Assembly (NCBI GenBank): GCA_023375785.1
Contig: SZWC01009435.1
Span: 74,087 to 107,639 of the forward strand
Direction of reading: 5' to 3'
Length of the DNA: 33,553 nt
From: Penium margaritaceum
Taxonomy: Eukaryota; Streptophyta; Zygnematophyceae; Desmidiales; Peniaceae
Position numbers and translations under genes: made by a program. The notes under the pieces were generated by a model. It was not told the origin of the DNA. It worked only from the letters and a program-made list of their open reading frames with translations, and made no database searches. The stretch's first letter is position 1, and every line of letters begins with the position of its first letter. This document shows, in pieces, positions 20,374 through 30,794 of the stretch.

Positions 20374-20772
20374 TCAGATACGATGAGGTAATGTACGAGA
20401 TTTCCAATCCTCAATCCAGAGACATTCATTAGAAAGACATCCTTGAACTCCCCCAGACAGCACGCCACGAAGGGCTCCATCTGATTCACACACAACAGAA
20501 TGAGACATGCCTACCACACCCCCACCTCTCTGGTCACAAATGTGGAAAGGTTTGGTAAGACGGTGCTCGAAAGTGCGCTCCTTCATACGACAAGTATCTG
20601 ATGAGTGGTCGCTGGTGGGGCGGGATTCAGGGAGACCCAGCCTAGGAACAGGTTGGTATGTAGTAAGGAGAGGGTGGACCGGAATAGGATGGTCCTGTCG
20701 GAGGGGGTTTCCAACTCCAAGAGGGAGATGGTCCCACGGGCTACTGCAATGAGCTGTGTTCTGCACCATGTG
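20374..20772 (-). pseudogene. Remnant D: possible protease region
   Basis: Between gag and integrase pieces on the minus strand. A 131-codon frame includes PTSDHSSDTCRMKERTF, ICDQRGGGVVG and ESDGALRGVL, which loosely recalls the copia protease run from D-S-G-A-S-x-H to the VANG-x-x-x-x-V-x-G block. No clean D-S/T-G is present. Position supports the call more than sequence does. Confidence 0.3.
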
Positions 20773-22176
20773 TCACCAAGGATTGCGACGCATGGTGGTG
20801 TTGATGGCTGCAGATGAAGAGGATGAAGCACGTGTGCAAGCCCAATGCGCTTGCATGGCAGAGGCAAGGCAGACATTGTCATGAGGTGCATGAAACTTTG
20901 GAGCAGAGTGTCTTGAGCTCCCACACTTCCAGCAGGTGAATGCTTGATGCGTTTGGAAACCACTAGAGCCCTGACCTCCCGGTCTGCGGCCTTGGCCATG
21001 CCTACAGCTGAAACCACCACTGCCATGACCAGCGTCATGTATGGGGTGTGCAACTGTGGAAGAGGTGGTGGAAATTGCTGAGGTAGAGGAGGATGTGGCC
21101 ACAGATGAGGAGGAAGAGGTAGTGACTGCTGCCACAATAGTCAGATGAAGATGCTTGTTTTGGATGTTGTTCCAGAATTCAGTGAGATGACCGGCTGTGA
21201 ACTCATAGAGTGCACCAATCCTAGGATTGGAGTTGGATGGAGCAGGCTTAGACGCAAGGCATTCTAGCTCAGTGCAAGGGACATGCAAATAGGGAACTGA
21301 TAGCTCGGGAATCAGACTGGTCACTATGGAAAGGCATGTAGAGAGCTGGCCAGGCACAGCTTTGTCAAGGTCGCGCAACAGGTGCAAACTACGTGCCCAG
21401 TGAGCATCTGCTGAATTGCTGACCCTCATGCGCTGCTGGTTTGACTGCAAGGTGAGGAGATTTTGAGATGCATGACCAATGGTGGTCTTGCGGTAGCGGA
21501 TGAGAGTGTATGGATCAACGGGATCAACAGGGGTGCGGCATAATGTGCCGGCTTTGTATTTGCCAATGTTATGGAGAGGTCATCAGGGCCAGCAAGGATC
21601 AGAGCACGTACACCGCGAGCAGCCTCAAAGGGAGAAGGAGTGAAAGACGGTGAGGCAGAGGGGTCAGCATGGCAGTAGTATTCCCACAGGAGCTCACCTT
21701 GTGCCCAAGAGCTGAAGCGTGTTTCCCACGAGGAGAAGGTGAGTTTAGGTTTGAACTGCAGTGGAGATGTTTTGAAGTACTCCTGCTGCTGTGACAGAGG
21801 GAGCTGAAACTATGTTGGGCTAGAAGAAACCTGCCCATGAAGAGGTATTGTAGAGTTGTTTTTAGTGCCTCCTGCAGCATTGCATCCAGAGTTGGAGACG
21901 TCACCCAGTGCACCTCCAGAAATTGCACCTCCGCCAATACCCCCAGCACCCTCGGCACATAATACCCACAAGAACAGAAAACAGGAGCATCCCTCATTCA
22001 TCAAATTCCGTGGCCATTTCAGTCTTGACAACGGTGTCACACTGAAGCTCCTCTTGGAGCCAACGCCGATCAGCATGAGCGTCATGTAGGAGGGCGTGTA
22101 AGGTCTCAATGGTGACTGCATCCTCAGGCATTATGGCAGAATCTAAGGAAGAGAAGTGCCAGATAAGAGGTTGCAA
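20773..22176 (-). pseudogene. Remnant D: Gag-like region with degenerate zinc knuckle
   Basis: From about 22132 an Ala/Glu-rich helical start (IETLHALLHDAHADRRWLQ) leads through frame changes into SWETRFSSWAQ and LLWEYYCHADPSASPS. The long frame 21450-20773 has DPYTLIRYRK before it, SADAHWARSLHLLRDLDKAV and GALYEFTAGHLTEFWNNIQN, then a Ser/Thr-rich linker and Gly/Arg-rich stretch. It ends with FTCWKCGSSRHSAPKF, a C-x2-C-x4-H knuckle whose last Cys is Phe. This is typical copia Gag layout, and the order gag, protease, integrase on one strand agrees. Confidence 0.5.
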
Positions 22177-22740
22177 GTAAGCAATGCAAGTGCGTGGGTC
22201 GGGATACTCACCACTCTAGAGCCAAGGAATGAGGGAGAAGAGTTACGGAATGATTGCTGCAGAGGACGAGGAAAGTACAGAGATCCAGGCTGCCACGGCC
22301 ACCAAGAGCAACATCAACCCAGTAACTATGGCGCCAACGACTGCTACAGCTGCAGATACGACAAGCATTGTGCCAGTGCTTGCATGATGCACAGTTGTAT
22401 GAGCCTTGCCTCTAGGAGTAAGGAAGGCTCTAGCTGTGAACGTGTGGATGGAGCTGACTGTACTAGAGGCGGATTTGGCTGCTGTTGTGGTGGCAATAGT
22501 AGCCACCTGAAAAGCCATGTTGGTTTTAGCGGCTGCCAAGAGCGAGTGAGAGGTGGCGACTTCAGAGTAAGCAGCGGTGGCCTGCCTAACTGTCATGCCA
22601 GTTGCATTTGGCAATGTACTTCAATTGAACAATGCCCAACACCAAGGGAGTTCAGTTCTTTTACTATGACATTCCGGGTGATCAAAGTGTGGTTCAACTA
22701 CACCGTAGTCATTACGATTTCTTTCTTAGATTGATTTTGT
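22177..22740. other. Overlapping uninformative frames upstream of remnant D
   Basis: Both strands stay open (22156-22734 plus, 22243-22614 minus). The minus frame is Ala/Val-rich with a hydrophobic stretch, the plus frame Cys/Gly-rich; neither resembles a known family. It may be leader or LTR sequence of remnant D. Confidence 0.3.
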
Positions 22741-25342
22741 TCTAACAAATCGGATGTTCACTTGTTTTTGCACATCAATATCGCATACCCGGTGCTACAC
22801 AAAACCTTTGGCATGATTGAAATCCATCCGCATGATGTTTGAAAATTGTGACATACACGATTCGTGTACCGTGTCATAACATCCTCAGCTTTGAGATGTT
22901 TCTTAAAACATCAAAAGAATCTGATGCGAGTTATCATTTCTCAAGGCCCACATTGAAGATTCCTTTCACATCAACATTTGCTTATGACACACTGGTCATT
23001 GTTTTCTCTCAATGTTGATTATGATTCATTATGTGGTCGGTCGGGCCACCAAGATGTGGGTGCTAATACATTGTTAACATAAAACTATCCACTTATATAT
23101 TGTTTCTACGGTCATAAGCTTTGGACGCAAAACCTAGACCTTGACGTGATCCCAACAATGTCATGGTTGGTTTGTAGAAACATGTGGGGTCCTCATAGTA
23201 CTTTGGAACTCCATTCATAGAAAAGGAGTATAGCTTGTTTTCTCTGGAATAGAATTTTCACATAATTGTGGATGCACTCTTGTCACCAGCATTGGTTCTT
23301 GCACTTTTGTCTCTCAATGTCCATGATATGTTCACTCATTGAATGATAATAGACTGAAGGTGCTGCCTTCGAATTCATTCACTTTTGACATTTGGTCGAT
23401 CTCATCATATGCCAGAAAGTGACTCTTGCAATCTTTGACCACCGCACTCTCGTAGCAATGGTGTTGATGACCCATATAAGAGTCTCCTTCCCTCTCCGGT
23501 GCATTTACAACCCCCAATGACAATCATCCTTGTTTTTTCAAAAGGTTTGTTGCTACACTCATGTACCTTTTTAACATCAGTACCACTCGGGTACCAAGAT
23601 TTTGAACTATCTCTCACCGAGTGATAGGGAGTCATTATTTTCGACATTCAGAATTCATTCAAACATATCATTCTCGACATGTTGAATCATAAACTGATGT
23701 TGGCATCGGTAATGATTAATGATGCACAAAACCTCCAAAAGGTACTGATGCATCAAACACACTATGTACATGTAGCATGATGTCAGTGCTCTAGGATTGA
23801 AGTCAACGTGTCAACACAGTAGGTCTGTTCAAAATCTCATGACATGGTCATGACACGGGCTTGGTCAACAAACGATCACATTTGTCTTAAGATATTGTAG
23901 CATAATGGGATGTGCAAGCATTGTAGAACACCTCATGCACCCATCAAACCACTTGTTTGGAGCAATGGTGTCACCATTGTTGTCCAAAACATCATTTGAT
24001 ATTCTTAGCTTGGTCACATGTCACAAAGCCGTGTGATCATTCGTCCTTCCAAAGTACCCATAGCTTGATATCGTGATCGATGCACCAACAGTTAGTCAAT
24101 GAGGTTTTTTTGTATGCTGTGCACATTCTTTATGCATGTCGTATACCCAATTTCAGGAGGATATAATACAATGGTAGAAATTGCATAACTTGATCTATTG
24201 AAAATGGGGTTGTCTTCGCCACTTTTTCATGTGCGCTAACCTCTTGTGATCATGCAAGTCGTGCATGTTTAGAACTGGTGGTGAACTGACTTGGCTCTTG
24301 TAGCATGCTCTATCTATGAGTACGAAGGATTGTGTGCACCTTTAGCATGGTCCAAGTTTGAGGAAATCTTCCTCGTACCACATGTGATTAATCATTAAGA
24401 TTCTGCTTATACTCCTTTTTCAAGTATCTTTCCATATTGCTTTCGGTAGAGGCAAAATTCTTGACTTCAAATGGTCATCGTTGTTAGCGACAACTCAGAT
24501 CGTATCGTTTTGTTTTTTTTGTGCCATCCAGGTATACCTCTTATCTCCACAACCGTGTGTGGTTGTTTTGAGACGTATCCTTTCGTTCTCTCTTTACATA
24601 TTCTGGCAGTATTTCCATCCTCAAGTTCTTTGAGATCTTTCAAATGTCACATGACATATCTTTGGCGCTTCATACAATGTCCTGGGTACACTTGCTAGCA
24701 AAACCACCGCAAGCATAGATCGTATGTTTTTGTCAAGTGGTTTGCTACAAGAAAGCTGGATGTAGCAGTAGGGTGCAATCGACACCTATATCATTGATAC
24801 AATTGGCACCTATGACATGAGCCATGTCATCGACACTAAAATGAGGGGTTTTTTTGGATGAGCTATGTCCACTCTCATCAATTGTGCATTCGGCATCCAT
24901 GCCAAAAGTGCAACCTTTAGGTTTTTTCATTCGTGCGATGGTGTTTATGACATCAGTGCATTCAGATCTCGTGTCAATGTTGTAACCAACACACTCGTCA
25001 ACCTTGTAATCAACACTCATGTTAATTGTGTGTTCGGCATCCATGTAGATACTACACTTCCATGTCGGACATGTTCCGAGTGCAACCGGCACTTGTCAGT
25101 TTTGAGTGCGGGGATTTTGATCATTGCATAGGTGTTGAGTACAATCGACAATCACATTTTTGTTTTGTCAGAATCCAAGTACAACTGACTTACCTAGCAT
25201 CCTAGTGCAATCAGCACCTCCCTAGATACACATTTGTTTCAAGCATGTCTTCCGTAGACCATGAGCAACACATTCAACACAAGAATCACCAGATCATTCG
25301 ATATTTGTGACTAAAGTTCTAGTGGCACTTTAATTGGTGGGT
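22741..25342. other. AT-richer non-coding DNA without a recognisable gene
   Basis: Short frames only, no domain motifs. The right end (about 24760-25230) contains the dispersed degenerate motif described separately. Confidence 0.5.
24770..25225 (+). repeat. Degenerate short repeat around GTGCAATYGGCACYT, left of element C
   Basis: Related copies near 24774 (TGCAATCGACACCTAT), 24798 (ACAATTGGCACCTATGA), 25080 (TGCAACCGGCACTTGT), 25141 (ACAATCGACAAT) and 25208 (TGCAATCAGCACCT), with CATTCGGCATCCATG twice between them. More copies follow element C at 31597-31675. Confidence 0.5.
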
Positions 25343-25347
25343 TCTAT
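25343..25347. repeat. Left target-site duplication of element C
   Basis: TCTAT abuts the 5' LTR and is repeated exactly at 31581-31585 after the 3' LTR. Confidence 0.9.
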
Positions 25348-26090
25348 TGTTAACTTAATATGCTCCTTGTCCATAGCTGACATTCGGACAGGCATAGGAC
25401 AGACTAGGCATGCACTGCTCCCTTGTAGTAAGTCCCCTAAGTCTGGTCCAGATAGACAAGGCATGCACTGCACCTTTGGAGCAAGTCCCCTTGGTCTAAC
25501 CTGGATGGTATAGCAAGCAAACACTACGTAGGACAACTTCTTGTGGCTTACATGTTCCAGAGTTAGTCTCTCGAGCGAGAGATCACTGGGTTAAGCCCTA
25601 GAAAGGGCACAGGAAGGTTCTAAGAGACATCTTAGAGCATTCCAAGGACCCTCTTGGTGGTTGGCGCCACTTGGCGGTCACAGGGAGCGCCATGTAGGCA
25701 GGGGGGATGATGTAATCCAGATTGCCCCCAAAGTAGCTCATCCAAGGAGCCACTGCGCACCTAGGGTAGAGGCTGACTCTAGGACTATAAGAACTTGTCA
25801 GTTGCCTGTCATTGATTACAGCTCTTACCTTTGAAACTCCTAACAGAGTTGTCCACCAGAGGCAGATACTAAAGAAGCATTGGTTGGTCTAAGCCCAAGG
25901 AGTTTGCTCCTTGTACGAAAGTGACCAGGTGCTAAGGACATACTCCAAGGAAGTGATTCCTATGAACTACTCAGTGTGGAACCTTCGCTCTGAGGGTGAC
26001 ATCTCCTCTTGGTTGCAATACCAAGAGCGGTCGGCGAGAACCATTGTGTCGGAACCCATTTTCTAGACCGTCGCCTCAGGCAGGTTGACA
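25348..26090 (+). repeat. 5' LTR of element C
   Basis: 743 bp, begins TGTTAACTTAATATGC and ends CAGGTTGACA. It is shorter than the 3' copy because of deletions near 25604 (removing the second half of the tRNA-like arm) and near 26002 (GTGACATCTCC versus GTGATCGGGTGATAAAAC...). Confidence 0.95.
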
Positions 26091-26092
26091 AA

Positions 26093-26103
26093 GGGTTATG
26101 GGC
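26093..26103 (+). other. Primer-binding site of element C (initiator tRNA-Met internal)
   Basis: GGGTTATGGGC, two bases after the 5' LTR, complements the anticodon loop and stem of initiator tRNA-Met. The following bases (GTACACT) have drifted compared with element B. Confidence 0.7.
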
Positions 26104-26465
26104 GTACACTGACTAGTTGTAAGATACTTGTGCGCACTCTCTCGCCCTCTCTGTCGTACAGCGCACATCAGCTCCATCTTCTCCAACTGCTCCATCAGTT
26201 CCAACGACGGGTGCTGGCACTTAGCGAAGGAGGGCCAAGGATAAGCTCTACCGTTAGAGGTACGACCCTTGGGCCTTAACTAGGATAAGCTCTGCCCTTG
26301 GAGGCACGACCCTGGTTTTGCTCGTGTGCATTCTTCTCTGTTTGCAGGTGATTAATGGCTAAGGGGTAAGCAACGGATCTGCACCTTTTAAACCGGTAGC
26401 AGACAACGGCCTACATCATCCTACATTGGCCTCAAAAAAGCAGAGAAGCAAAGAAACGGAGTAGT
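26104..26465 (+). other. Leader of element C
   Basis: Untranslated leader. It contains a local repeat: GGATAAGCTCTRCC with GAGGYACGACCCT occurs near 26240-26275 and again near 26282-26313. A-rich just before the gag ATG at 26466. Confidence 0.6.
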
Positions 26466-29400
26466 ATGACGACACCCACGACGTGCACTCTTGAGCAGGT
26501 CAACAGTGGGATGTCAAAGTTCACACGGATAGGTTTTCCCTTGTGGAAATGGCAATTTGAGATTGTCATGAGGGTGCATGGCTACTTGAAGATGTTCCTT
26601 GGAGAAGAGGTTGAACCTCCAAAAAAAGATGCTGGATATGAAGCGTGGTGTGTCAAAAATGACATGGCGCTTGCGATTCTTGTAACATCAATGAATGAGT
26701 CCCAGTATGTCTACCTCTAAGGTATCACATATGCATGAAAGGCTTATGAGAAGCTTGCACGGGTACAATCAACGGCTATTGCAAATCGCCTCTTCATCCT
26801 TCAAAAGCTGATTTCGATGAGGATGAGCGAGGGAGAGTCCATTCAGGACTTCCTATTGGAGTTTGAAGGACTGCTGTAGCAAGTGACCCAAATGAACTGG
26901 GAAATCGACACCAACATGCAAGCCATGATCCTCCTCATGGCGCTACCTTAAAGTTGGGGTCCTCTGATCACCGTCTTTGGCGGTTGGAAGGAGGAGGATT
27001 TGACGTATGAGGCAATGTTTGAGTACGTGCACAACAAGGCCATGCGTTGCAGTGATAGCGAGGCTAACACTTTAGCCTATGCTGCACAGTACGATGGTTG
27101 TGGAAACAACTCCTCTTTTGGTCAGAGCAGCAGCGGAAGCGGTGGCAGTGGAGGAAGAGGCAATGGTGGCAGTGGAAAGGGTTCAAAGCATCTAGGGAAG
27201 TGCCATAACTGTGGCAAGCCTGGGCATTGGGCACGAGAGTGCAGGGCTTCCAAGAAGGAAGACGGAGATCATGGTGGTAGAAACTAGGGCAAAGGAATGG
27301 GTAAGAAGGAGTTGACGAACATTATGGCTAAGAGTCTGCCGATAACCAAGGGAGCGGCACTACTCAAGCGTGGAGCCTACAGGCTTGACTCTGGCACGAA
27401 CCATTACTCTTCAAGGGAGAAGGATGGGTTCATCTCCATTGGGGGCACTGAACGTCGCTTCAGGTGTGCCAATGGCAGTCTTATCCATGCGCAAGGCGAG
27501 GGAGATAAGTTGATCAGCATCAACGCGAACGATGCAGAAAAAGACTTGAAGCTGGAGAACGTAGTCTACATGCCATCTTTTGTGGCAAACCTCTTGTTGG
27601 TGTCCCAAATCACGGACTACGACATGACGGTTATCTTTACGAAGGAGGAGGCCATGATTTTCAAGAACAAGGACATCAAGATCTCCTATCCCAAGGAGAG
27701 TCTTGTTGCACACATCCTTAGAGTTGATGGGCTCTACTTGCTGCAGACCAAGCCCCTTGAGAGTACAAATGAGGGATATACGGCGGTTGAAGAGCCCAGG
27801 TCTCCAAAGCCTGATGTTGCACCACAATCCATCACCATAGCGGTCAATTCCACCAAAATCACAAATGTTGAGCTGTGGCATAGGCGGTTTGGCCATGTGG
27901 CTGACAGCACACTGCAAGCTATGCAGCAGCACGAAGTGGTTCATGGGATGGAGGGATCCAAGGCCAAGGATGAGGGAAAGTGTAAGAAGCTACGTGAGCC
28001 ATGCCTCCAAGGCAAGGCAAGAAGAAAGCCCTTTGAGCATAATGGGCAACGTGCGGCAACAACCTTGGACCTTATTCACTCTCATGTGTGCGGACCATTC
28101 CGCACTCCTTCAAGCGGCGGCAGCAAGTAATCCTTGACCTTCATCGATGACCACAGTCGTAAGATGTGGATCTACTTCCTCAAGAAAAAGGGAGAGGTGA
28201 AGGAGAAGCTGCAAGAGTTTGTCGCCATGGTACAGCGGCAGACAAGCAAGAAGGTCAAGGCATTGTGCATGGATAATGGTGGTGAGTATAAAGCGTGCAA
28301 AGCCTGGTTGATCCAAAACGGCATCAATCACCAGACCAACTACGCCTTACACTCCTAGAGGAATGGCATTGCCGAGTTGATGAATCAGACTATCCTCGGC
28401 ATGACACGAAGCATGTTCTTCGACGCCACACTCCCACCTCGCTTGTGGGTTAAAGCTGCAAGAACTTCTTGTTACCTTGTGAATCTCACTCCAACAGCCG
28501 CGCTTGGAAGGCATGGTAAGAAGCAGCAAGAGAAGCAGCTCAGGATGCCACAGGAGGCTTGGTCAGATGCCTTACACTTGAGGGTCTTTGGTTGTACTTC
28601 TTGGGAAAAAGTCCAAGCAGGAGAAGGAAGTGGCAAGCTGGATGCACGTGCTCGCAAGTGTGTAATGGTCGGATACGACACTGCAAACAAGGCGTACAAG
28701 TTGTGGGACCAAGCTGCTGGAAAGCTCATAAGGAGCCGAGACGTCAAGTTTGATGAACAGACCCTTGGCAAGGGAGAGTCGCTGGATCCTGTCCATGCTC
28801 CCAAATCAAGAGAGTGGGTTGAATTGCTCGAGTCAGGTGATCAAGCACCTGAGAACTGGAAAATGGTGCCAGTGAAGGATGGTCTTGCAGGGAGAGTGGT
28901 TGTGTAGGCTGACGCAGCGCTAGACTCTGACACTGAGTTTGAGTCGCCCGAGGCCTCTGAGTCGAACTCTGATGCCGATAGCTCTTCCTCAAACAACGGA
29001 TCACTGACAGCACATGAGCAACAGAAGCAACTAAGCCTTGAAGCACCACCAGTAACACTCCGGTGTAGTACGCGCCAGAAGAAACCTCCGCCCAAGTACG
29101 ATGCTAAGAGTGCGAAATGGACCGGACTCAGCTGGTCATGCTTGGCTCAGGGAGAGCCTCTGACAGTAGCGGAGGCTGTGAACATGCCAGATGCGGCCAA
29201 GTGGCAGGAGGCAGTGGATAGCGAACTCGCATCCATTGAAGAGAACGGAATATGGGTTCTACTGGACAAACCCCCGAACGCGCACGAGGTGGGGTCAAAG
29301 TGGGTACTCCCGAAAAAGTTCAAGCAGGATAGTACTATTGACAAGTACAAGGTAAGATTTGTAGCTAAGGGGTTTTCCCAGCGTGCAGGCTCAGAGTACG

Positions 29401-30731
29401 AGGAGACCTTCCCGCCTGTCATCACCTTGGCATCCATCAGATCCATGTTGGGCATTGCTGCTGCAAAAAATCTGGAGGTCACCCAAATGGACGTCAAGAC
29501 AACTTTCCTCTACGGGAAGCTAGACAAACAAGTGCTGATGGAAGTGCCCGAGGGAGTGAAAGCTCCATAGGGCAAGGATAACAAACAAGTCAAAGCACTC
29601 TACGGGCTGATATAGGCCCCAAGGATGTAGTACAAGAAGATGGACGGCTTCATGGCCAGGCTCACCTTGACGCGCTGCCAGAATGACCCTAGTGTCTACG
29701 TGCGAATGAATGAACAAGGCTTGATGCTGGTTGCACTGTACATGGATGACCTGATCATCTGCTCACCGTCAGTCGAGCTGTTGAACAAGCTGAAGACAGA
29801 TCCGAGCAATAGGTTCAAGATGAAGGACATGGGTCCGCTCGAGTTCTATGTTGGGATAGCCGTCTACCGCAATCGAACAGCAGGCACCATCGAGCTGGAC
29901 CAGACCAAGTACATCATGGACGTCCTCAAGTGCTACAACATGGAGGAATGCAAGCCCATCAGCACACCCATGACAACAGACATCAAGCTCTCTTCCTTCA
30001 TGGGCCCCAGCACGGAAGCATAACGGCGTGAGATGGAGAATATTCCCTACCAGTCTGCTGTTGGCAGCCTCATGTATGCCATGGTAGGAACACGCCCTGA
30101 CATTTGTGATACTATAGGACAAGTGAGCAGGTTTGTGGCCAATCCAAGGCTACAACACTGGCAAGCAGTCAAGCGCATCATGCGCTATCTACTAAAGACA
30201 CAACACATGGGACTCCAGTTCAGAGGCCAAGAGGGATCTGACTCGCTACGGCTAGTGTGCTATACAGACACCAACTAGGGAGGAAGAATCGATGACAGAA
30301 AGTCCTCCTCGGACTTTGTGTGCCTCTTGAACGGTGGTGCACTCTCTTGGGCAAGCAGAAAGCAGGACAATGTCTCCCTCTCTACCGCGGAGGCATAGTA
30401 CATCGCTCTATCAGAAGCATGCAAGGAGACACAGTGGCTGCCCAACTTAATTGCTAAGATGAAAGTGCCACAGACGGAAGCAACGGAGGTCCGTATCGAC
30501 AACAAGAGTGCCATGAAAATAGCACAGGATGCTGCCATCTCCCAGCGGACCAAGCACATCGCCATCAGGTACCACTACTCATGCGACCTGGTCGCAAAGG
30601 AGATCGTGGACCTGGAATACGTGGAGACCAAGAAGATGCTCGCAGATTGCATGACAAAGGCGCTTGACAACGAATTGCACTCTGCAAGTACCCGAGGCAT
30701 CGGTATGGTCAACGCGGCGTATGAAGACTGA
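26466..30731 (+). pseudogene. Element C Gag-Pol polyprotein, one frame with 14 stops
   Basis: 1422 codons in a single frame. Gag (26466-27287): GMSKFTRIGFPLWKWQFE, RLFILQKLISMRMSEGES, knuckle CHNCGKPGHWARECR at 27201-27245 (intact CCHC). Protease: YRLDSGTNHYSS, active Asp at 27387. Integrase: LWHRRFGHV near 27873, CLQGKARRKPF, DLIHSHVCGPF (first catalytic Asp replaced by His), MDNGGEYKA, GIAELMNQT. Acidic linker 28910-29010. RT: VGSKWVLPKKFK, DVKTTFLYGKLD, YMDD at 29739-29750. RNase H: YTDTN, STAEA-stop-YIALSEA, RIDNKSAMK. Internal stops begin at 26718, 26736, 26877, 26949, 27285, 28128, 28356, 28905, 29568, 29613, 29628, 30021, 30276 and 30396; the final TGA is 30729-30731. No frameshift is needed anywhere. 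Confidence 0.95.
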
Positions 30732-30783
30732 GGCCAAGAATGCTGGAGAGAGGAGATATCTCACAGCTAATGGACAGAGGCGC

Positions 30784-30792
30784 AAAGGAGAA
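30784..30792 (+). other. Polypurine tract of element C
   Basis: AAAGGAGAA two bases before the 3' LTR, matching AAGAGAGAAG at the same place in element B. Confidence 0.7.
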
Positions 30793-30794
30793 TT

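Noticed and set aside
19418..20495. Long frames of Ser-Leu or Arg-Glu repeats with an unknown middle
   Set aside because: They are translations of the AG microsatellite and the N gap; only the flanking segments carry signal.
20100..20495. Ty3/gypsy RT start (LGEFKDVF… block on the minus strand)
   Set aside because: The resemblance is limited to a few residues, and the copia-type integrase motif nearby makes a protease-region reading more consistent.
22156..22734. 192-codon plus-strand Cys/Gly-rich frame and opposite minus frame with a hydrophobic stretch
   Set aside because: They overlap on opposite strands, neither resembles a known family, and composition alone explains both being open.
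26466..30731. A variant genetic code in which TAG or TGA is read as an amino acid
   Set aside because: TAA, TAG and TGA all occur at positions of different residues (Gln, Glu, Tyr, Trp), and the other elements often keep sense codons there. Pseudogene decay explains it better.
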